DNA of 49,491 nt from Rhodospirillales bacterium (GCA_014380005.1 JACMKT010000159.1:1-49491), one strand, 5' to 3'. Numbered from the stretch's first letter, positions 1-9,661 are shown. The notes: a model not told the origin generated them from the letters alone. A program made the numbers and translations.

Positions 1-19
1 ACGGTGGGGCCAGAAACGA

Positions 20-50
20 GAAAACCGCCGACCCGAAGGCGGCGGTTTTC
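20..50 (-). terminator. Rho-independent terminator of tRNA-Pro
   Basis: A perfect 11-bp stem (20-30 with 40-50) closes a 9-base loop. Read on the minus strand it lies just after the 3' end of the tRNA and ends in a short T run, so it probably terminates the tRNA transcript. Confidence 0.75.
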
Positions 51-60
51 TTGGATAAAT

Positions 61-137
61 TGGTCGGAGCGACAGGATTCGAACCTGCGACCCCCAGTCC
101 CCCAGACTGATGCGCTACCGGGCTGCGCTACGCTCCG
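61..137 (-). tRNA. tRNA-Pro (anticodon GGG)
   Basis: The 77-base minus-strand sequence folds as a full cloverleaf. The 7-bp acceptor stem begins CGGAGCG, the T arm contains GGTTCGAATCC, and the anticodon loop CTGGGGG gives anticodon GGG. The 3' CCA is encoded at 61-63. A terminator follows and a sigma-70-like promoter lies upstream, so this looks like a monocistronic tRNA gene. Confidence 0.97.
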
Positions 138-210
138 ACCGTTCGCGGAAGCGGCTCTTGGGCCGGTCTCCCGTGATATCTTCAGGCGGGTCCCGCCGGA
201 AGAGGGGCGC

Positions 211-239
211 ACTATACTCAGGAGGCCCCCTCCCCGCAA
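211..239 (-). promoter_or_regulatory. Probable tRNA-Pro promoter
   Basis: On the minus strand, TTGCGG (234-239) and TATAGT (211-216) are separated by 17 bases. This is the best -35/-10 pair between merR and the tRNA. It would give a leader of about 65 bases containing a GGCGGG/CCCGCC palindrome near 185-197. Confidence 0.45.
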
Positions 240-247
240 CCCCCATT

Positions 248-787
248 TCAACGCGGCTGCAAAAGACCGCGAAGTTGTTCCAAATCCTCAAGCAGACGCA
301 CCAATTCATGGCGGGTTTCTGCGGAAAACCGCGATTCTCCCGCCCGTTCCGCAACCGGTTCGTCGTCGCTTTCGTCCAACTCTGGCGGCTCATCGCCCTC
401 TTCGCCATCATCCAATTCGGTGATGTCGGGCTGATCGTCTTCATTGATGGACAATTGCAACTCGGGCAACTGAGGGTCGGCATCAGCCTTGGCCGCGCCG
501 GGCTCCTTATGGCCGCCTTCGCGCAGCAGCTTTTGCACCCCCTTGATGGTGTAGCCTTCGCTGTACAGCAGATCGCGGATGCGGCGCAGCAGCGCCACAT
601 CCTCGGGGCGGTAATAGCGACGGCCACCGCCGCGCTTCAGCGGCTTGACCTGGGGAAATTTGCTTTCCCAAAAGCGCAGGACGTGTTGCGGGACGTCAAG
701 CTCGTCGGCGACCTCGCTGATGGTGCGAAAGGCCGTTTCCGACTTGCCGGAGCGGCGGATCAGCGGAAGCTCGCCGTCGGTGCTCAT
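248..787 (-). CDS. MerR-family transcriptional regulator
   Basis: A small DNA-binding regulator of 179 residues. The N-terminal winged helix-turn-helix (about residues 20-90) has the MerR signature: an [10 protein letters not shown] helix, [13 protein letters not shown], a [11 protein letters not shown] wing and the [11 protein letters not shown] segment. The C-terminal half is acidic and low in complexity, without the Cys residues of metal-sensing MerR proteins, so the effector is unknown. The ATG at 785-787 overlaps the ihfA stop as TGATG. A GTG lies one codon upstream. The ihfA-merR arrangement is common in alphaproteobacteria, and the two genes are probably co-transcribed. Confidence 0.85.
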   Translation of the reverse strand: MSTDGELPLIRRSGKSETAFRTISEVADELDVPQHVLRFWESKFPQVKPLKRGGGRRYYRPEDVALLRRIRDLLYSEGYTIKGVQKLLREGGHKEPGAAKADADPQLPELQLSINEDDQPDITELDDGEEGDEPPELDESDDEPVAERAGESRFSAETRHELVRLLEDLEQLRGLLQPR

Positions 788-1107
788 CACTTCCCGGCCT
801 TGGCCGAGGCAACCGGCCCGTCATTGATCTTTTTCTTCAGCAGCTGCGACGGGCGGAACACCAGGACGCGGCGAGGAAGAATCGGAACCTCTTCTCCGGT
901 CTTGGGATTGCGGCCGACGCGCTGGCCCTTGGAGCGCACGGCAAAGCTTCCGAAGGATGAAATCTTGACCGCCTCACCGTCCGCCAGCGCCGAGGAAATC
1001 TCACTCAACACAGCTTCCAGAAGGTCGGCAGATTCGTTCCGGGAAAGGCCCACCTCTTGGTAGACCGCCTCGCTCAGCTGCGCGCGTGTGATGGTCTTTT
1101 CCGACAT
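787..1107 (-). CDS. ihfA: Integration host factor subunit alpha
   Basis: The alpha subunit of the DNA-bending heterodimer IHF. The 106 residues have the HU/IHF fold: N-terminal helices ([16 protein letters not shown]...), the FGSF turn, and the beta arm [10 protein letters not shown] with the conserved intercalating proline. The C-terminus is slightly longer than in E. coli and ends in a short Ala/Lys tail. It is followed directly by the merR-like gene with overlapping stop and start. IHF acts in nucleoid structure, recombination and sigma-54 promoter activation. Confidence 0.95.
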   Translation of the reverse strand: MSEKTITRAQLSEAVYQEVGLSRNESADLLEAVLSEISSALADGEAVKISSFGSFAVRSKGQRVGRNPKTGEEVPILPRRVLVFRPSQLLKKKINDGPVASAKAGK

Positions 1108-1239
1108 GCCGCAATTGCCTGCTGGTAAGGAAATAAACAGATGACGAACCCTAGCCGCTTAGCGGAAAAGCGTCAATATCAAAGGGATGCGGGAATTCGT
1201 TGTCTCGGTCGCGCAAGATCGGGCGTTAACCCTACCCGC

Positions 1240-2214
1240 TTAGAAGCGGGCCAGGGCCGAACCCCAGGTAAAGCCGCCGCCCATGGCTTCCAGCAGCAGC
1301 AGGTCGCCCCGTTTGATGCGGCCATCGCTCACCGCTTCCGCCAAAGCCAGCGGAATGGAGGCCGCCGAGGTATTGGCGTGGCGCTCCACCGTGACCACCA
1401 TGCGCTCCATGGGGAAGCCCAGCTTCTTGGCGGTGCCTTCAAGGATGCGGCGGTTGGCCTGATGGGGCACCACCCAATCGATGTCGGCGGCAGTCAGGTC
1501 ATTGGCGCTCAGCGCTTCGCGCACCACTTCGGCCAGATTGACCACGGCATGGCGAAAGACCTCGCGGCCTTCCATGCGCAGATGGCCGACGGTCTGGCTC
1601 GAGGACGGGCCGCCGTCAACCTTCAGCAGGTCGTAATGGCGGCCATCGGAATGCAGGTGGGTGGACAGCACGCCGCGATCGGTGTTGCCCCCCTTCTCCA
1701 TGGCGCCACGCAGCACCACGGCGCCGGCGCCGTCACCGAACAGCACGCAGGTGCCGCGGTCGGTCCAGTCCAGGATACGCGAGAACGTTTCGGCACCGAT
1801 CACCACGGCGGTGCGGGCCTGACCGGACTTGATGAAATTATCAGCCACCGACAAGGCGTAGATGAAGCCCGAGCACACCGCCTGGATGTCGAAGGCGAAG
1901 CCCCCGGTCATGCCGATGCGCTGCTGCACGCGGGCAGCGGTGGCGGGGAATGTGTTGTCGGGGGTGGCTGTCGCCACAATCAGCAAATCAACATCCGCCG
2001 GCTTGATCTCGGCCATCTCCAGCGCATTGAGGGCGGCGGCGGCGGCGAGGTCCGAGGTGTTTTCCCCCTCGGCGGCGATGTGGCGCTGGCGAATGCCGGT
2101 GCGCTCGACGATCCAATCGTCGGAGGTGTCCACCGTCGCGGCAAGCTCGCGATTGGTGACGATGCGGGACGGGAGATACGACCCGCAGCCGACGATGTGG
2201 GAGCGCAGCATCAT
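1240..2214 (-). CDS. fabH: Beta-ketoacyl-ACP synthase III
   Basis: FabH condenses acetyl-CoA with malonyl-ACP to start fatty acid synthesis in the cytoplasm. The 324 residues include the active-site Cys114 in AVCSGF, the His of VPHQANRRI and the Asn of HANTSAAS, which together form the Cys-His-Asn triad. The family glycine-rich C-terminus ([11 protein letters not shown]) is intact. Two adjacent ATGs (2212-2214 and 2209-2211) could serve as start. It lies 9 bases after plsX, the usual bacterial plsX-fabH pair. The 132-base gap to ihfA holds no gene and could contain a separate ihfA promoter. Confidence 0.97.
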   Translation of the reverse strand: MMLRSHIVGCGSYLPSRIVTNRELAATVDTSDDWIVERTGIRQRHIAAEGENTSDLAAAAALNALEMAEIKPADVDLLIVATATPDNTFPATAARVQQRIGMTGGFAFDIQAVCSGFIYALSVADNFIKSGQARTAVVIGAETFSRILDWTDRGTCVLFGDGAGAVVLRGAMEKGGNTDRGVLSTHLHSDGRHYDLLKVDGGPSSSQTVGHLRMEGREVFRHAVVNLAEVVREALSANDLTAADIDWVVPHQANRRILEGTAKKLGFPMERMVVTVERHANTSAASIPLALAEAVSDGRIKRGDLLLLEAMGGGFTWGSALARF

Positions 2215-2223
2215 TTTGGTGGG

Positions 2224-3279
2224 TTATCCGTTACCGGCGACGCGTTGCGATGAAAGGGCCTCGGCCGCCTTGAGATGTTCGACTTCCTTGCGGATGCGAT
2301 CATTGTAGCCATGCGCCACCAGATCGACGGCCACGCCGACCGCATTGGCGAAGCCAAACGCATCGGTGCCGCCATGGCTTTTCACGGCAATGCCATTCAG
2401 GCCCAGGAACATGGCGCCGTTATAACGGCGGGGGTCGGTACGGACCTTGACCTTGTTCAGCGCCTGACGGGCCAGCATGAAGCCGATCTTGGCCAGCAGC
2501 GAATTCTTGAACGCCTGACGCAGGAAGGTCGAGTAGAACTTGACCGTACCCTCGGCAGTCTTCAGCGCGATGTTGCCAGTGAACCCATCGGTCACCACCA
2601 CATCGACCGTGCCGGCGCAGATATCGTTGCCCTCGACAAAGCCATGGAATCGGATGGGCAACGGGCTTTCGCGCAGCGTATTGGCCGCCGCCTTGACCGC
2701 GTCGTTGCCCTTCAGATCCTCGGAACCGATGTTGAGCAGGCCGATGGTCGGCTGCTCAAGGCCAAGCACGGCGCGGGCGAAGACTTCACCCATCACCGCG
2801 AACTCGACCAAGTTCCTGGCGCTGCACTCGACGTTGGCGCCCAGATCGAGCATGACGGTCTCGCCACGCTCGGTCGGGAACAGTCCTGCGATGGCGGGAC
2901 GGTCGATGCCCGGCAGCATACGCAGCACGAACTTCGACACCGCCATCAGCGCGCCGGTATTACCGGCGGAGACCACACCGGCGGCTTCGCCCTTGGAGAC
3001 GGCATCCACGGCAAGCCACATGCTGGAGCGGCGCCCCGTGCGCAGCACCTGACTGGGCTTGTCGTCCATGGACACCGATTCCTCGGTGTGACGAACCTGA
3101 CACACGCCCTTGAGGTCCGGGCACCGCTCGAGAAGCGGTTCGATGCGCTTTGCATCGCCGAACAATAGGTAGCGAACGTGCGGTAACCGCACGTGTGCCA
3201 GCCGAACACCCTCCACCACCATATCAGGAGCGTGGTCGCCCCCCATGGCGTCGATGGAGATGGTTACGGGTGCGCTCAC
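2224..3279 (-). CDS. plsX: Phosphate acyltransferase PlsX
   Basis: PlsX makes acyl-phosphate from acyl-ACP for phospholipid synthesis and works with PlsY at the membrane. The 351 residues start with the family motif ISIDAMGGDHAPDMVVEG and carry SVSMDDKPSQVLR, GNTGALMAVSKF, the LGANVECSA segment and VVTDGFTGNIALK. The length is normal. It sits between rpmF and fabH, so fatty-acid initiation and phospholipid synthesis are linked in one transcription unit. Confidence 0.97.
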   Translation of the reverse strand: MSAPVTISIDAMGGDHAPDMVVEGVRLAHVRLPHVRYLLFGDAKRIEPLLERCPDLKGVCQVRHTEESVSMDDKPSQVLRTGRRSSMWLAVDAVSKGEAAGVVSAGNTGALMAVSKFVLRMLPGIDRPAIAGLFPTERGETVMLDLGANVECSARNLVEFAVMGEVFARAVLGLEQPTIGLLNIGSEDLKGNDAVKAAANTLRESPLPIRFHGFVEGNDICAGTVDVVVTDGFTGNIALKTAEGTVKFYSTFLRQAFKNSLLAKIGFMLARQALNKVKVRTDPRRYNGAMFLGLNGIAVKSHGGTDAFGFANAVGVAVDLVAHGYNDRIRKEVEHLKAAEALSSQRVAGNG

Positions 3280-3307
3280 TGATTTGCGCTCCGCCGGTTA
3301 CAGTGGT

Positions 3308-3496
3308 TCAGGCGCTCGCCTCGGCCTGGGCAACGACCTCACGGCCATCGTAATGACCGCACGAGCCGCAAACGTGGTGGGGCAGCTTCTGCTCGCCACA
3401 GTTCTTGCACTCGATCCCGGCAACCTTCGGCAGCGCGTGGTGGGCGCGGCGCATGTTGCGGCGGGATTTGGAGGTCTTTTTCTTCGGAACTGCCAT
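3308..3496 (-). CDS. rpmF: 50S ribosomal protein L32
   Basis: L32 is a small basic protein of the large ribosomal subunit. The 62 residues begin [22 protein letters not shown], which is canonical. They keep a zinc ribbon with two CxxC pairs (CKNCGEQ and CGSCGHY), so this is the zinc-binding form. It lies between DUF177 and plsX, the standard order. Confidence 0.97.
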   Translation of the reverse strand: MAVPKKKTSKSRRNMRRAHHALPKVAGIECKNCGEQKLPHHVCGSCGHYDGREVVAQAEASA

Positions 3497-3587
3497 TTGT
3501 CGTCTACTCTCTCGCTCAGAAGCCCTGACGGGGAAAGGGTGGTTTATTAGCCAAAAAGACCGGCGGGAGCAAGGGGATGGTGCTCCC

Positions 3588-4133
3588 TCACCCCTTATTT
3601 TTACGCAATTGTGCCAGTACGGCGAAAGGACTGGGTTTTTTCACCTCCGCAGGGGTGGGTTCTTCCCCACCTTCGAAGGCGATTCCAGCTTTTCGCGGAA
3701 ATGGATCCAGGGCCAAAGACAGATGTTCTGCTACTGCCTCGCCCACGTCAATCACGCCGTCGATGATGGGCTCGGGCGGATCTTCATCTTCCATGGATAA
3801 TTCGATCTCGTCGCCGACCTCTTCAGGTGCACCGGCGCCGAAGGTCAGGCTGAATTCTTCCTTCACCTTGGCCGGCATGGGCTCAAGGCTGACCACGCAA
3901 TTCTGCACCACCTTGGCGGTAATGGTGCCATCCAGGCGCACCAGGGCGCCGCCGGCAATGGCCTTAAGATGCAGCTGAGCCTTCAACAGGTCGATGGAGG
4001 CCAAGCCGAAGCGCTCGGCCAAAGCGGCGCGCTCCTCGGGCTTGGCTTCCACGTCCACGCGCATGCCGGCGGCGGAGATGTGATCCACGCGGATGGGGCG
4101 GCTGAATTCAGGGGTCTCGTCGTCGAGGATCAT
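3588..4133 (-). CDS. YceD/DUF177 family protein, linked to 23S rRNA
   Basis: A 181-residue DUF177 (YceD) protein. Members are encoded next to rpmF and are implicated in 23S rRNA accumulation in bacteria and plastids. The diagnostic core is [24 protein letters not shown] followed by an acidic stretch and an [21 protein letters not shown] segment. The start codon overlaps the stop of the upstream chaperone gene by 4 bases (ATGA), which suggests translational coupling. There is no signal peptide or membrane segment. Confidence 0.9.
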   Translation of the reverse strand: MILDDETPEFSRPIRVDHISAAGMRVDVEAKPEERAALAERFGLASIDLLKAQLHLKAIAGGALVRLDGTITAKVVQNCVVSLEPMPAKVKEEFSLTFGAGAPEEVGDEIELSMEDEDPPEPIIDGVIDVGEAVAEHLSLALDPFPRKAGIAFEGGEEPTPAEVKKPSPFAVLAQLRKNKG

Positions 4134-4675
4134 GGCGTTACCTGCGGCGGTTGGAAGGAAACGGCGCCATCCAGCAACGGCCCCTCGTTCAGGGCATCCA
4201 GATGGGCAACCTGAGCCTTCACATAAGCCGCCATGGCGGCCAGATGGGCGCTGGAGACCGTTTCGGATTGATAAAGGTTGCGGGCCAGGGCGGCCTGCAA
4301 AGCGGCCTCCCCCTCGCCCAGGGCCTTGTCATAGGCTCCGGTGCGGCCATAAAAGGCCTCGGCCATGCGGTGGACGCGCTTGCCGACCCGCAGATCGGTG
4401 ACGCCCATTTCGCGCAAATTGCGGTCCATGTCGGCGAACATGAGGTCGAAGGCAGCCTGGGACAAGGGCTTCGCCGCCTCGTCCGCCGACGCACCCAAGC
4501 GCCGCATCAGCAACCATGCGTGCAGCACGATCATGTCAAAACGGGCTTCCAGCGTGTCAGGCACGCCATAGCCGGTATAAAAGTCGGGATGGCGCGCTTG
4601 CTCCACCACGGTCAGATAAAGATCAGCGGCGGCGCGTTCGCGCCGGCGGCGTTCAAAAAAGCGTCGAAACGGCAT
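4130..4675 (-). CDS. Ubiquinol-cytochrome c chaperone (CBP3/UbcC) family
   Basis: A 181-residue protein of the CBP3/UQCC family, whose members help assemble the cytochrome bc1 complex. Characteristic features are ARHPDFYTGYGVPDTLEARFDMIVLHAWLLMRRL, the FADMDRNLREMGVTDLRVGKRV core and the FYGRTGAY motif. ATG 4673-4675 is chosen because the family N-terminus begins there. A longer open frame runs back to 4948 but has no family similarity and crosses the bamE promoter region. It is the first gene of the leftward DUF177-rpmF-plsX-fabH cluster and is divergent from bamE. Confidence 0.88.
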   Translation of the reverse strand: MPFRRFFERRRRERAAADLYLTVVEQARHPDFYTGYGVPDTLEARFDMIVLHAWLLMRRLGASADEAAKPLSQAAFDLMFADMDRNLREMGVTDLRVGKRVHRMAEAFYGRTGAYDKALGEGEAALQAALARNLYQSETVSSAHLAAMAAYVKAQVAHLDALNEGPLLDGAVSFQPPQVTP

Positions 4676-4724
4676 GTGGCTTTTCCGGAGGCTCTGGCCG
4701 GCCTTCCTAGGCTGCGCGGCATCG

Positions 4725-4754
4725 TTGACAACGCCGCGCCAGGGGGTGCAATGT
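4725..4754 (+). promoter_or_regulatory. Possible bamE promoter
   Basis: TTGACA (4725-4730) is followed after 18 bases by CAATGT (4749-4754), about 55 bases before the chosen bamE start in the divergent intergenic region. The -35 is perfect and the -10 is weak. Confidence 0.35.
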
Positions 4755-4810
4755 CTGCCCACACTTTGGCTCCGGAGCCCCGCTCCGTCAATGCTTCGGC
4801 TTCGATACGG

Positions 4811-5281
4811 ATGAACAAGCTGATCCGCACCCCTCATATAGCCTTCGCCCGCGCCCTCGTCCTTGGCGCCCTCGTCCTTGGCGCCGCCGCCTGCACGCCC
4901 TCCGTGGATCTGCGCGGTAACCTGCCGACGCCCGAGGTGCTGTCCCAAATCCAGGTGGGCAAAACCACCCGTGACGAGGTCCAGACTCTGCTGGGCACGC
5001 CCTCGGCCACCGCCACTTTCGGCGATGAGAGCTGGCAGTACATCTCGTCGCGCACCGAGACGGTGGCGTTCTTCAAGCCCGAGCTGAAGGACCGCAAGAC
5101 CATCTCCATCTCGTTCGACCGCAACGGCGTGGTCAAGGACATGGTGACCCGCGGCATGACCGACGGCATCGCCGTCCAGACCGTGGAGCGCGAGACCCCC
5201 ACCGCCGGCAAGGAAATGAGCATCCTTGAACAGCTGGTCGGCAATGTGGGCAAGTTCTCCAAGGACCCTGGCGGTAAATAG
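4811..5281 (+). CDS. bamE: Outer membrane assembly lipoprotein BamE (SmpA/OmlA)
   Basis: BamE is a small lipoprotein of the beta-barrel assembly (BAM) complex. The 156 residues start with a lipoprotein signal peptide (FARALVLGALVLG then AAAC, lipid-modified Cys at about residue 28). The SmpA/OmlA domain follows: QIQVGKTTRDEVQTLLGTPS, then DESWQYISSR and KTISISFDRNGVV. ATG 4811 is chosen because it places the signal peptide at the N-terminus. An in-frame ATG at 4751 overlaps the putative promoter. A bidirectional terminator follows the gene. Confidence 0.93.
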   Translation: MNKLIRTPHIAFARALVLGALVLGAAACTPSVDLRGNLPTPEVLSQIQVGKTTRDEVQTLLGTPSATATFGDESWQYISSRTETVAFFKPELKDRKTISISFDRNGVVKDMVTRGMTDGIAVQTVERETPTAGKEMSILEQLVGNVGKFSKDPGGK

Positions 5282-5302
5282 CTCGCCAAGCGCACCCCAA
5301 AG

Positions 5303-5339
5303 AAAAAACCCCGACCGTTTCCGGCCGGGGTTTCTTTTT
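5303..5339. terminator. Bidirectional terminator between bamE and hppA
   Basis: The hairpin AAACCCCGACCG / CGGCCGGGGTTT has one internal mismatch and a 4-base loop. It is flanked by an A run on the left and a T run on the right, so it can terminate the two convergent genes from either side. Confidence 0.85.
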
Positions 5340-5356
5340 GCCTGAATGATCAGGGA

Positions 5357-7438
5357 TCAGCCCGCGACCATGGCCAACAGCAAGATGGCGACGATGTTGA
5401 TGATCTTGATCATGGGATTGACGGCGGGGCCGGCGGTGTCCTTGTAAGGATCGCCGACGGTGTCACCGGTCACCGCCGCCTTGTGGGCGTCGGAACCCTT
5501 GCCACCGTGATGACCGTCTTCGATGTACTTCTTGGCATTATCCCAAGCGCCACCGCCCGAGGTCATGGAGATGGCCACGAACAGACCGGTCACGATGGTG
5601 CCCAGCAGCATGGCGCCCAGGCAGGTAAAGGCCTGGACCTGACCAGCAGCGGCATTGACCACCAGATACAGCACCACCGGCGACAGCACCGGCAACATGG
5701 ACGGGATAATCATTTCCTTGATGGCGGCACGGGTCAGCATATCCACCGCGCGGCCATAATCGGGCTTGGCGGTTCCGGCCATGATGCCGGGGATTTCCTT
5801 GAACTGACGGCGCACTTCGACCACCACCGCACCGGCGGCACGGCCCACGGCCATCATGCCCATGGCGCCGAACAGGTACGGCAGCAGGCCACCCAGGAAC
5901 AGGCCGACCACCACATAGGGGTCTTCCAGGCTGAAGGTGACTTTGAGGTTGGGGAAATAGTGCCGCAGGTCTTCGGTATACGCGGCGAACAGCACCAGCG
6001 CGGCCAGACCGGCCGAACCGATAGCGTAGCCCTTGGTCACCGCCTTGGTGGTGTTACCCACGGCGTCCAGGGCGTCGGTGATCTTGCGGACTTCCTTGGG
6101 CAGTTCGGCCATTTCGGCAATGCCGCCGGCGTTGTCCGTCACCGGGCCATAGGCGTCCAGGGCGACGATCATGCCAGCCAAGGCCAGCATGGTGGTAGCG
6201 GCCACCGAGATGCCGAACAGGCCGGCAACGTGGTAGGTCCACAGGATGGAGATACAGATCACCAGCACCGGCAAGGCGCAGGCTTCCATGGAGACGGCCA
6301 GACCCTGGATCACGTTGGTGCCGTGACCGGTGGTCGAGGCCTGAGCAACGCTTTTGACCGGGCGATATTCGGTGCCGGTGTAATATTCGGTGATCCACAC
6401 CATCAGGCCGGTGACGAGCAGACCGACCAACGAGCAGACGAACAAATCGCCGCCGGTCAAAATACGGCCAGCCATATCGAACTTGGCGCCGAAGCCGCCG
6501 TCGAAGCTGTAGTTGATGACGCCGGCGATCAAAGCAGCCGACAGCACGCCGGTAACGATCAGGCCCTTATACAGCGCCCGCATGATATTGCCCGAAGCGT
6601 CGAGCTTGACGAAGAAGGTACCTGCGATGGAGGCCAGGATACACACGCCGCCAACCAGCAGCGGGAAGTTCATCATGGCTTGCTGCGCGGCGCCGGTGAA
6701 GAAGATGGAGCCCAGCAGCATGGTGCCGACGATGGTAACGGCATAGGTTTCGAACAGATCAGCGGCCATGCCGGCGCAATCGCCCACATTGTCGCCCACG
6801 TTGTCGGCGATGACGGCGGGGTTGCGAGGGTCATCCTCGGGGATACCCGCTTCGACCTTGCCCACCAGATCGGCGCCCACATCGGCACCCTTGGTGAAGA
6901 TACCGCCGCCCAGACGGGCGAAGATGGAGATCAGCGAGGCACCGAAGGACAGCGCCACCAGGGATTCGATCAGCTTGCGCTGATCGATGCCCGAAGCCTG
7001 AAGCACGGCGTAATAGCCGGCGACGCCGATCAGACCCAGGCCGACCACCAGCATGCCGGTGATGGCGCCCGATTTGAAGGCGACATCAAGAGCCTGCTGA
7101 AGACCGCCGGAGCGGGCTGCCTCGGCCGTGCGCACGTTGGCACGCACCGAGATGTTCATGCCGATATAGCCAGCGGCACCCGAGCACAGCGCGCCCAGCA
7201 GGAAGCCGATGGCCTGATAGGCACCCAGGCGGGCGAACAGGACGACGAAAATAATGACACCGACCACGGCGATGGCGGTGTATTGGCGATTAAGGTAGGC
7301 GCGCGCGCCTTCCTGAATTGCCGCTGCGATTTCCTGCATTTTGGCCGTGCCAGCAGGCGTCGCCATGACGGCCTTGGTGGCATATGCTCCGTAGAGCAAC
7401 CCCACCAGACCGCACGCGATCACAAAGAGAGTTGTCAT
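5357..7438 (-). CDS. hppA: K+-independent, H+-translocating inorganic pyrophosphatase
   Basis: A membrane pyrophosphatase that couples PPi hydrolysis to proton pumping across the inner membrane. The 693 residues, with about 16 predicted membrane helices, have the Asp-rich substrate motif DNVGDNVGD at residues 212-220, preceded by [11 protein letters not shown]. The signature GNTTKA has Lys where K+-dependent enzymes have Ala, which marks the K+-independent class; known members of that class pump H+. ATG 7436-7438 is chosen because AGGGGA lies upstream and the first membrane helix starts at once. The frame stays open to 7528 but that extension is not family-like. Such enzymes are typical of phototrophic and spirilloid alphaproteobacteria. 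Confidence 0.97.
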   Translation of the reverse strand: MTTLFVIACGLVGLLYGAYATKAVMATPAGTAKMQEIAAAIQEGARAYLNRQYTAIAVVGVIIFVVLFARLGAYQAIGFLLGALCSGAAGYIGMNISVRANVRTAEAARSGGLQQALDVAFKSGAITGMLVVGLGLIGVAGYYAVLQASGIDQRKLIESLVALSFGASLISIFARLGGGIFTKGADVGADLVGKVEAGIPEDDPRNPAVIADNVGDNVGDCAGMAADLFETYAVTIVGTMLLGSIFFTGAAQQAMMNFPLLVGGVCILASIAGTFFVKLDASGNIMRALYKGLIVTGVLSAALIAGVINYSFDGGFGAKFDMAGRILTGGDLFVCSLVGLLVTGLMVWITEYYTGTEYRPVKSVAQASTTGHGTNVIQGLAVSMEACALPVLVICISILWTYHVAGLFGISVAATTMLALAGMIVALDAYGPVTDNAGGIAEMAELPKEVRKITDALDAVGNTTKAVTKGYAIGSAGLAALVLFAAYTEDLRHYFPNLKVTFSLEDPYVVVGLFLGGLLPYLFGAMGMMAVGRAAGAVVVEVRRQFKEIPGIMAGTAKPDYGRAVDMLTRAAIKEMIIPSMLPVLSPVVLYLVVNAAAGQVQAFTCLGAMLLGTIVTGLFVAISMTSGGGAWDNAKKYIEDGHHGGKGSDAHKAAVTGDTVGDPYKDTAGPAVNPMIKIINIVAILLLAMVAG

Positions 7439-7677
7439 TGTGGTTTGTTCCCCTGAGCAGCTTATTGACTTCCGCGTCTCGCACTTCCGTCCGGCATTAA
7501 CTGCTGGTTGGCAAAGAGGACAACGCAAGCGTTGAAAAAGTTGCCAGAAGAACAGAGGCGATGCAATAAAATGCTAGCGGGACTATGCCTTTAGGGTAAT
7601 TAAGCGTCCAACCCAACGGGGTAATTGGTATAATTCCAAGTTATCCCTGGCTCATGCAAAAGTTTCGGCCTCAAGCA
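7439..7677. other. Intergenic region upstream of hppA
   Basis: No convincing gene is present. It is more AT-rich than its surroundings and must hold the hppA promoter. One weak candidate on the minus strand is TTGGAC (7606-7611), 18 bases, CATAGT (7582-7587). The right part includes TTATCCCTGGCTCAT near 7641-7655, a string that recurs almost unchanged on the minus strand at about 15398-15412. Confidence 0.4.
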
Positions 7678-8154
7678 TCACTTGACCGAGGACTGCTCGA
7701 TGGAGACATCCTTGACCAATCCCGGCCCCAAAACCTTGTCGCACAAGGCGATCAAACGGCGGCGGACGGCCACGAGGTCCAGGGTCGAACTGCTGCGCAA
7801 TTGGTACGGCAGGAACGCCATCATGTCGGTAAGGAAGGCGTTCTGCAGGCGCGGCAGATTCTGGGCCACCACTTCCTTCTTATCGGAGGCAACTTCCAGC
7901 CGCAGGATCATTTCGGCCTGCTTCTTGACCTCGCGGTCCAGGACCACCGGCACGATCAGCAAACCGAAATCCACGAAACTGGGCTGCGCCACCACGGCGG
8001 CCTTGGCCGTCGTGCCCTTCTCAGTCGGTGCCGGGGCGTTGCCCACCAGCACGTTGAATTTTTCCAGCGGGTCGATGCCCCAGAAATAAAGGCCGCCGAT
8101 GATGACACCCACCATCAGCAAAAAGGCGATCACCATGAAGATCAAACGGATCAC
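7678..8154 (-). CDS. FliL-like single-span membrane protein
   Basis: 158 residues with one N-terminal membrane helix (about residues 5-27), a Pro/Ala/Lys linker and a C-terminal globular domain. The pattern LPRLQNAFLTDMMAFLP ... VRRRLIALCDKVLGPGLVKDVSIEQ resembles the periplasmic half of FliL, the flagellar stator-associated protein. No flagellar gene is nearby, so a role in flagella is only a suggestion. The start overlaps the thiL stop by 4 bases, so it is the last gene of the riboflavin/ThiL operon. Confidence 0.55.
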   Translation of the reverse strand: MIRLIFMVIAFLLMVGVIIGGLYFWGIDPLEKFNVLVGNAPAPTEKGTTAKAAVVAQPSFVDFGLLIVPVVLDREVKKQAEMILRLEVASDKKEVVAQNLPRLQNAFLTDMMAFLPYQLRSSSTLDLVAVRRRLIALCDKVLGPGLVKDVSIEQSSVK

Positions 8155-9155
8155 GCGCCGGCCCCCGATATGGTTGCGCTGAAATGCCGCCAGCCCCCCT
8201 GCCCCAAGGACAAAGCCCGGCCAGAAGCATCGTGCACCGTCACCCCGCTTCCCGCTTCCATGCGGCCAATGGCGGTCAGGGGCACCCCGAGCCGTTCGGC
8301 CAGCTCCAGCAACGGCGCTGTGGCTGAAGACGGTGCGGCAAACAGCAATTCGTAATCATCTCCCCCCGTCAGGAGTGTGGCAAGGAGCGATTGGTCCAGG
8401 TCGAGCGCCGCGCGCGCCGCCGGCGACAACGGCACCGCCGCCGCATCGATGATGGCGGCTAGGTGCGAGGCCCGGCACAGATGACCGAGGTCCTGGACCA
8501 AGCCGTCGGAAACGTCCATGCCTGCACTGGCGAGGCCAACCAGACACGGCCCCAGGCTAACCCGCGGGCGCGGCAAGCGGTAGCGGTCGGCCAGGGCGGC
8601 AATGTGCTCCGGGGGCAAGGACAATTGGCCGCGTGCCGCCCGCAAGCCCAAGGCGCCGTCGCCGATGGTGCCCGACACCCACACCATATCTCCGGCTTGG
8701 GCACCGGAGCGCAGGATCGCCCTGCCCGCCGCCACCTTGCCCATGGCGGTCAGCGACAAAGTCAGCGGTCCCGGCGTGGCAACGGTGTCGCCGCCGATCA
8801 AAGCGATGCCGAATTCAGTGATGTCCTGGCCCAGCCCATGGGCGAAACGTTCCAGCCAATCCTGGCTGGTGCCGTGGGGAAAGGCAGCCGCCAGCAGCAC
8901 GGCGAAGGGCAATGCGCCCTTGGCGGCAAGGTCGGACAGATTGACCCGCACCAATTTGCGGGCCACCAGATCGGGCGGATCGTCAGGCAGGAAATGCACG
9001 CCCGCCACCATGGCGTCCACGGTGACCACCGTTTCAGCCAGGGCATCGGGCGGCAGCAGAGCGGCGTCGTCGGTCAAACCCAGGGCGCCCGGAAAGCTTT
9101 GCGCCAAGGGGGCGAAAAGCTGGGCGATGACCTGGAACTCGTCAGGACCGCTCAA
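8151..9155 (-). CDS. thiL: Thiamine-monophosphate kinase
   Basis: ThiL phosphorylates thiamine monophosphate to the active cofactor thiamine pyrophosphate. The 334 residues follow the PurM/ThiL fold: LTDDAALLPP, TVDAMVAGVHF, VRVNLSDLAAKGALP, the GGDTVATPG segment, MDVSDGLVQDLGHL and TGGDDYELLFA. It is directly downstream of nusB (8 bases), the common nusB-thiL pair, and overlaps the FliL-like gene. Confidence 0.96.
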   Translation of the reverse strand: MSGPDEFQVIAQLFAPLAQSFPGALGLTDDAALLPPDALAETVVTVDAMVAGVHFLPDDPPDLVARKLVRVNLSDLAAKGALPFAVLLAAAFPHGTSQDWLERFAHGLGQDITEFGIALIGGDTVATPGPLTLSLTAMGKVAAGRAILRSGAQAGDMVWVSGTIGDGALGLRAARGQLSLPPEHIAALADRYRLPRPRVSLGPCLVGLASAGMDVSDGLVQDLGHLCRASHLAAIIDAAAVPLSPAARAALDLDQSLLATLLTGGDDYELLFAAPSSATAPLLELAERLGVPLTAIGRMEAGSGVTVHDASGRALSLGQGGWRHFSATISGAGA

Positions 9156-9163
9156 GGCCGCAC

Positions 9164-9661
9164 TCAGGACGCCGAGGCGGCGCCCCCCTCGAACTCCTCG
9201 GGGCGCAGCACGCGGGCCACCTTATCCATGACCGCATTGACCAACCCCGGCTCGGGGCCGGCATAGAAGGCGTGGGCCACGTCCACGAATTCGGAAATGA
9301 CAACGCGTGCAGGGGTTTGCGGGCGCGCCTTAATCTCGAATGCACCGGCGCGCAGGATGGCGCGCAGCACGGATTCAAGGCGGTCCACGGTCCAATCGCG
9401 GCTGAGCGCATTGCCGATCATTTCGTCCAGCAAAGCCCCTTCCACGGTGGCCCCGCGCACCAGCAAGGTGACCAATTCGGCATCGGGCTCGGCCAGCTTG
9501 GCCTGCGGTTCGTCGGCCAGACGCTGGCGGAACTCGTCCATGGCCTGCTCGGCGGTGACGCCGGTGATTTCCATGGAATAGAGCGCCTGCACGGCGGCCA
9601 GACGGGCGGCGGAACGGCGGGTAGCGTTGGGGTTAGGTTTACGCACTTGGTTTTTGCTCAC
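9164..9661 (-). CDS. nusB: Transcription antitermination factor NusB
   Basis: NusB binds boxA RNA with NusE (S10) in rRNA antitermination. The 165 residues show the all-helical NusB pattern: RRSAARLAAVQALYSMEITG near the N-terminus and LRAILRAGAFEIK ... ARVVISEFVDVAHAFYAGPEPGLVNAVMDKVAR near the C-terminus. The start overlaps the ribH stop by 4 bases (ATGA), as in the conserved ribH-nusB pair. Confidence 0.96.
   Translation of the reverse strand: MSKNQVRKPNPNATRRSAARLAAVQALYSMEITGVTAEQAMDEFRQRLADEPQAKLAEPDAELVTLLVRGATVEGALLDEMIGNALSRDWTVDRLESVLRAILRAGAFEIKARPQTPARVVISEFVDVAHAFYAGPEPGLVNAVMDKVARVLRPEEFEGGAASAS

Noticed and set aside
4676-4948. N-terminal extension of the cytochrome bc1 chaperone
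   Set aside because: The extension has no family similarity and would overlap the bamE start and promoter on the other strand.
5483-7456. 657-codon open frame antisense to hppA
   Set aside because: It is a GC-rich shadow: composition is His/Gln/Gly-rich, without family similarity, while the opposite strand encodes a complete membrane pyrophosphatase.
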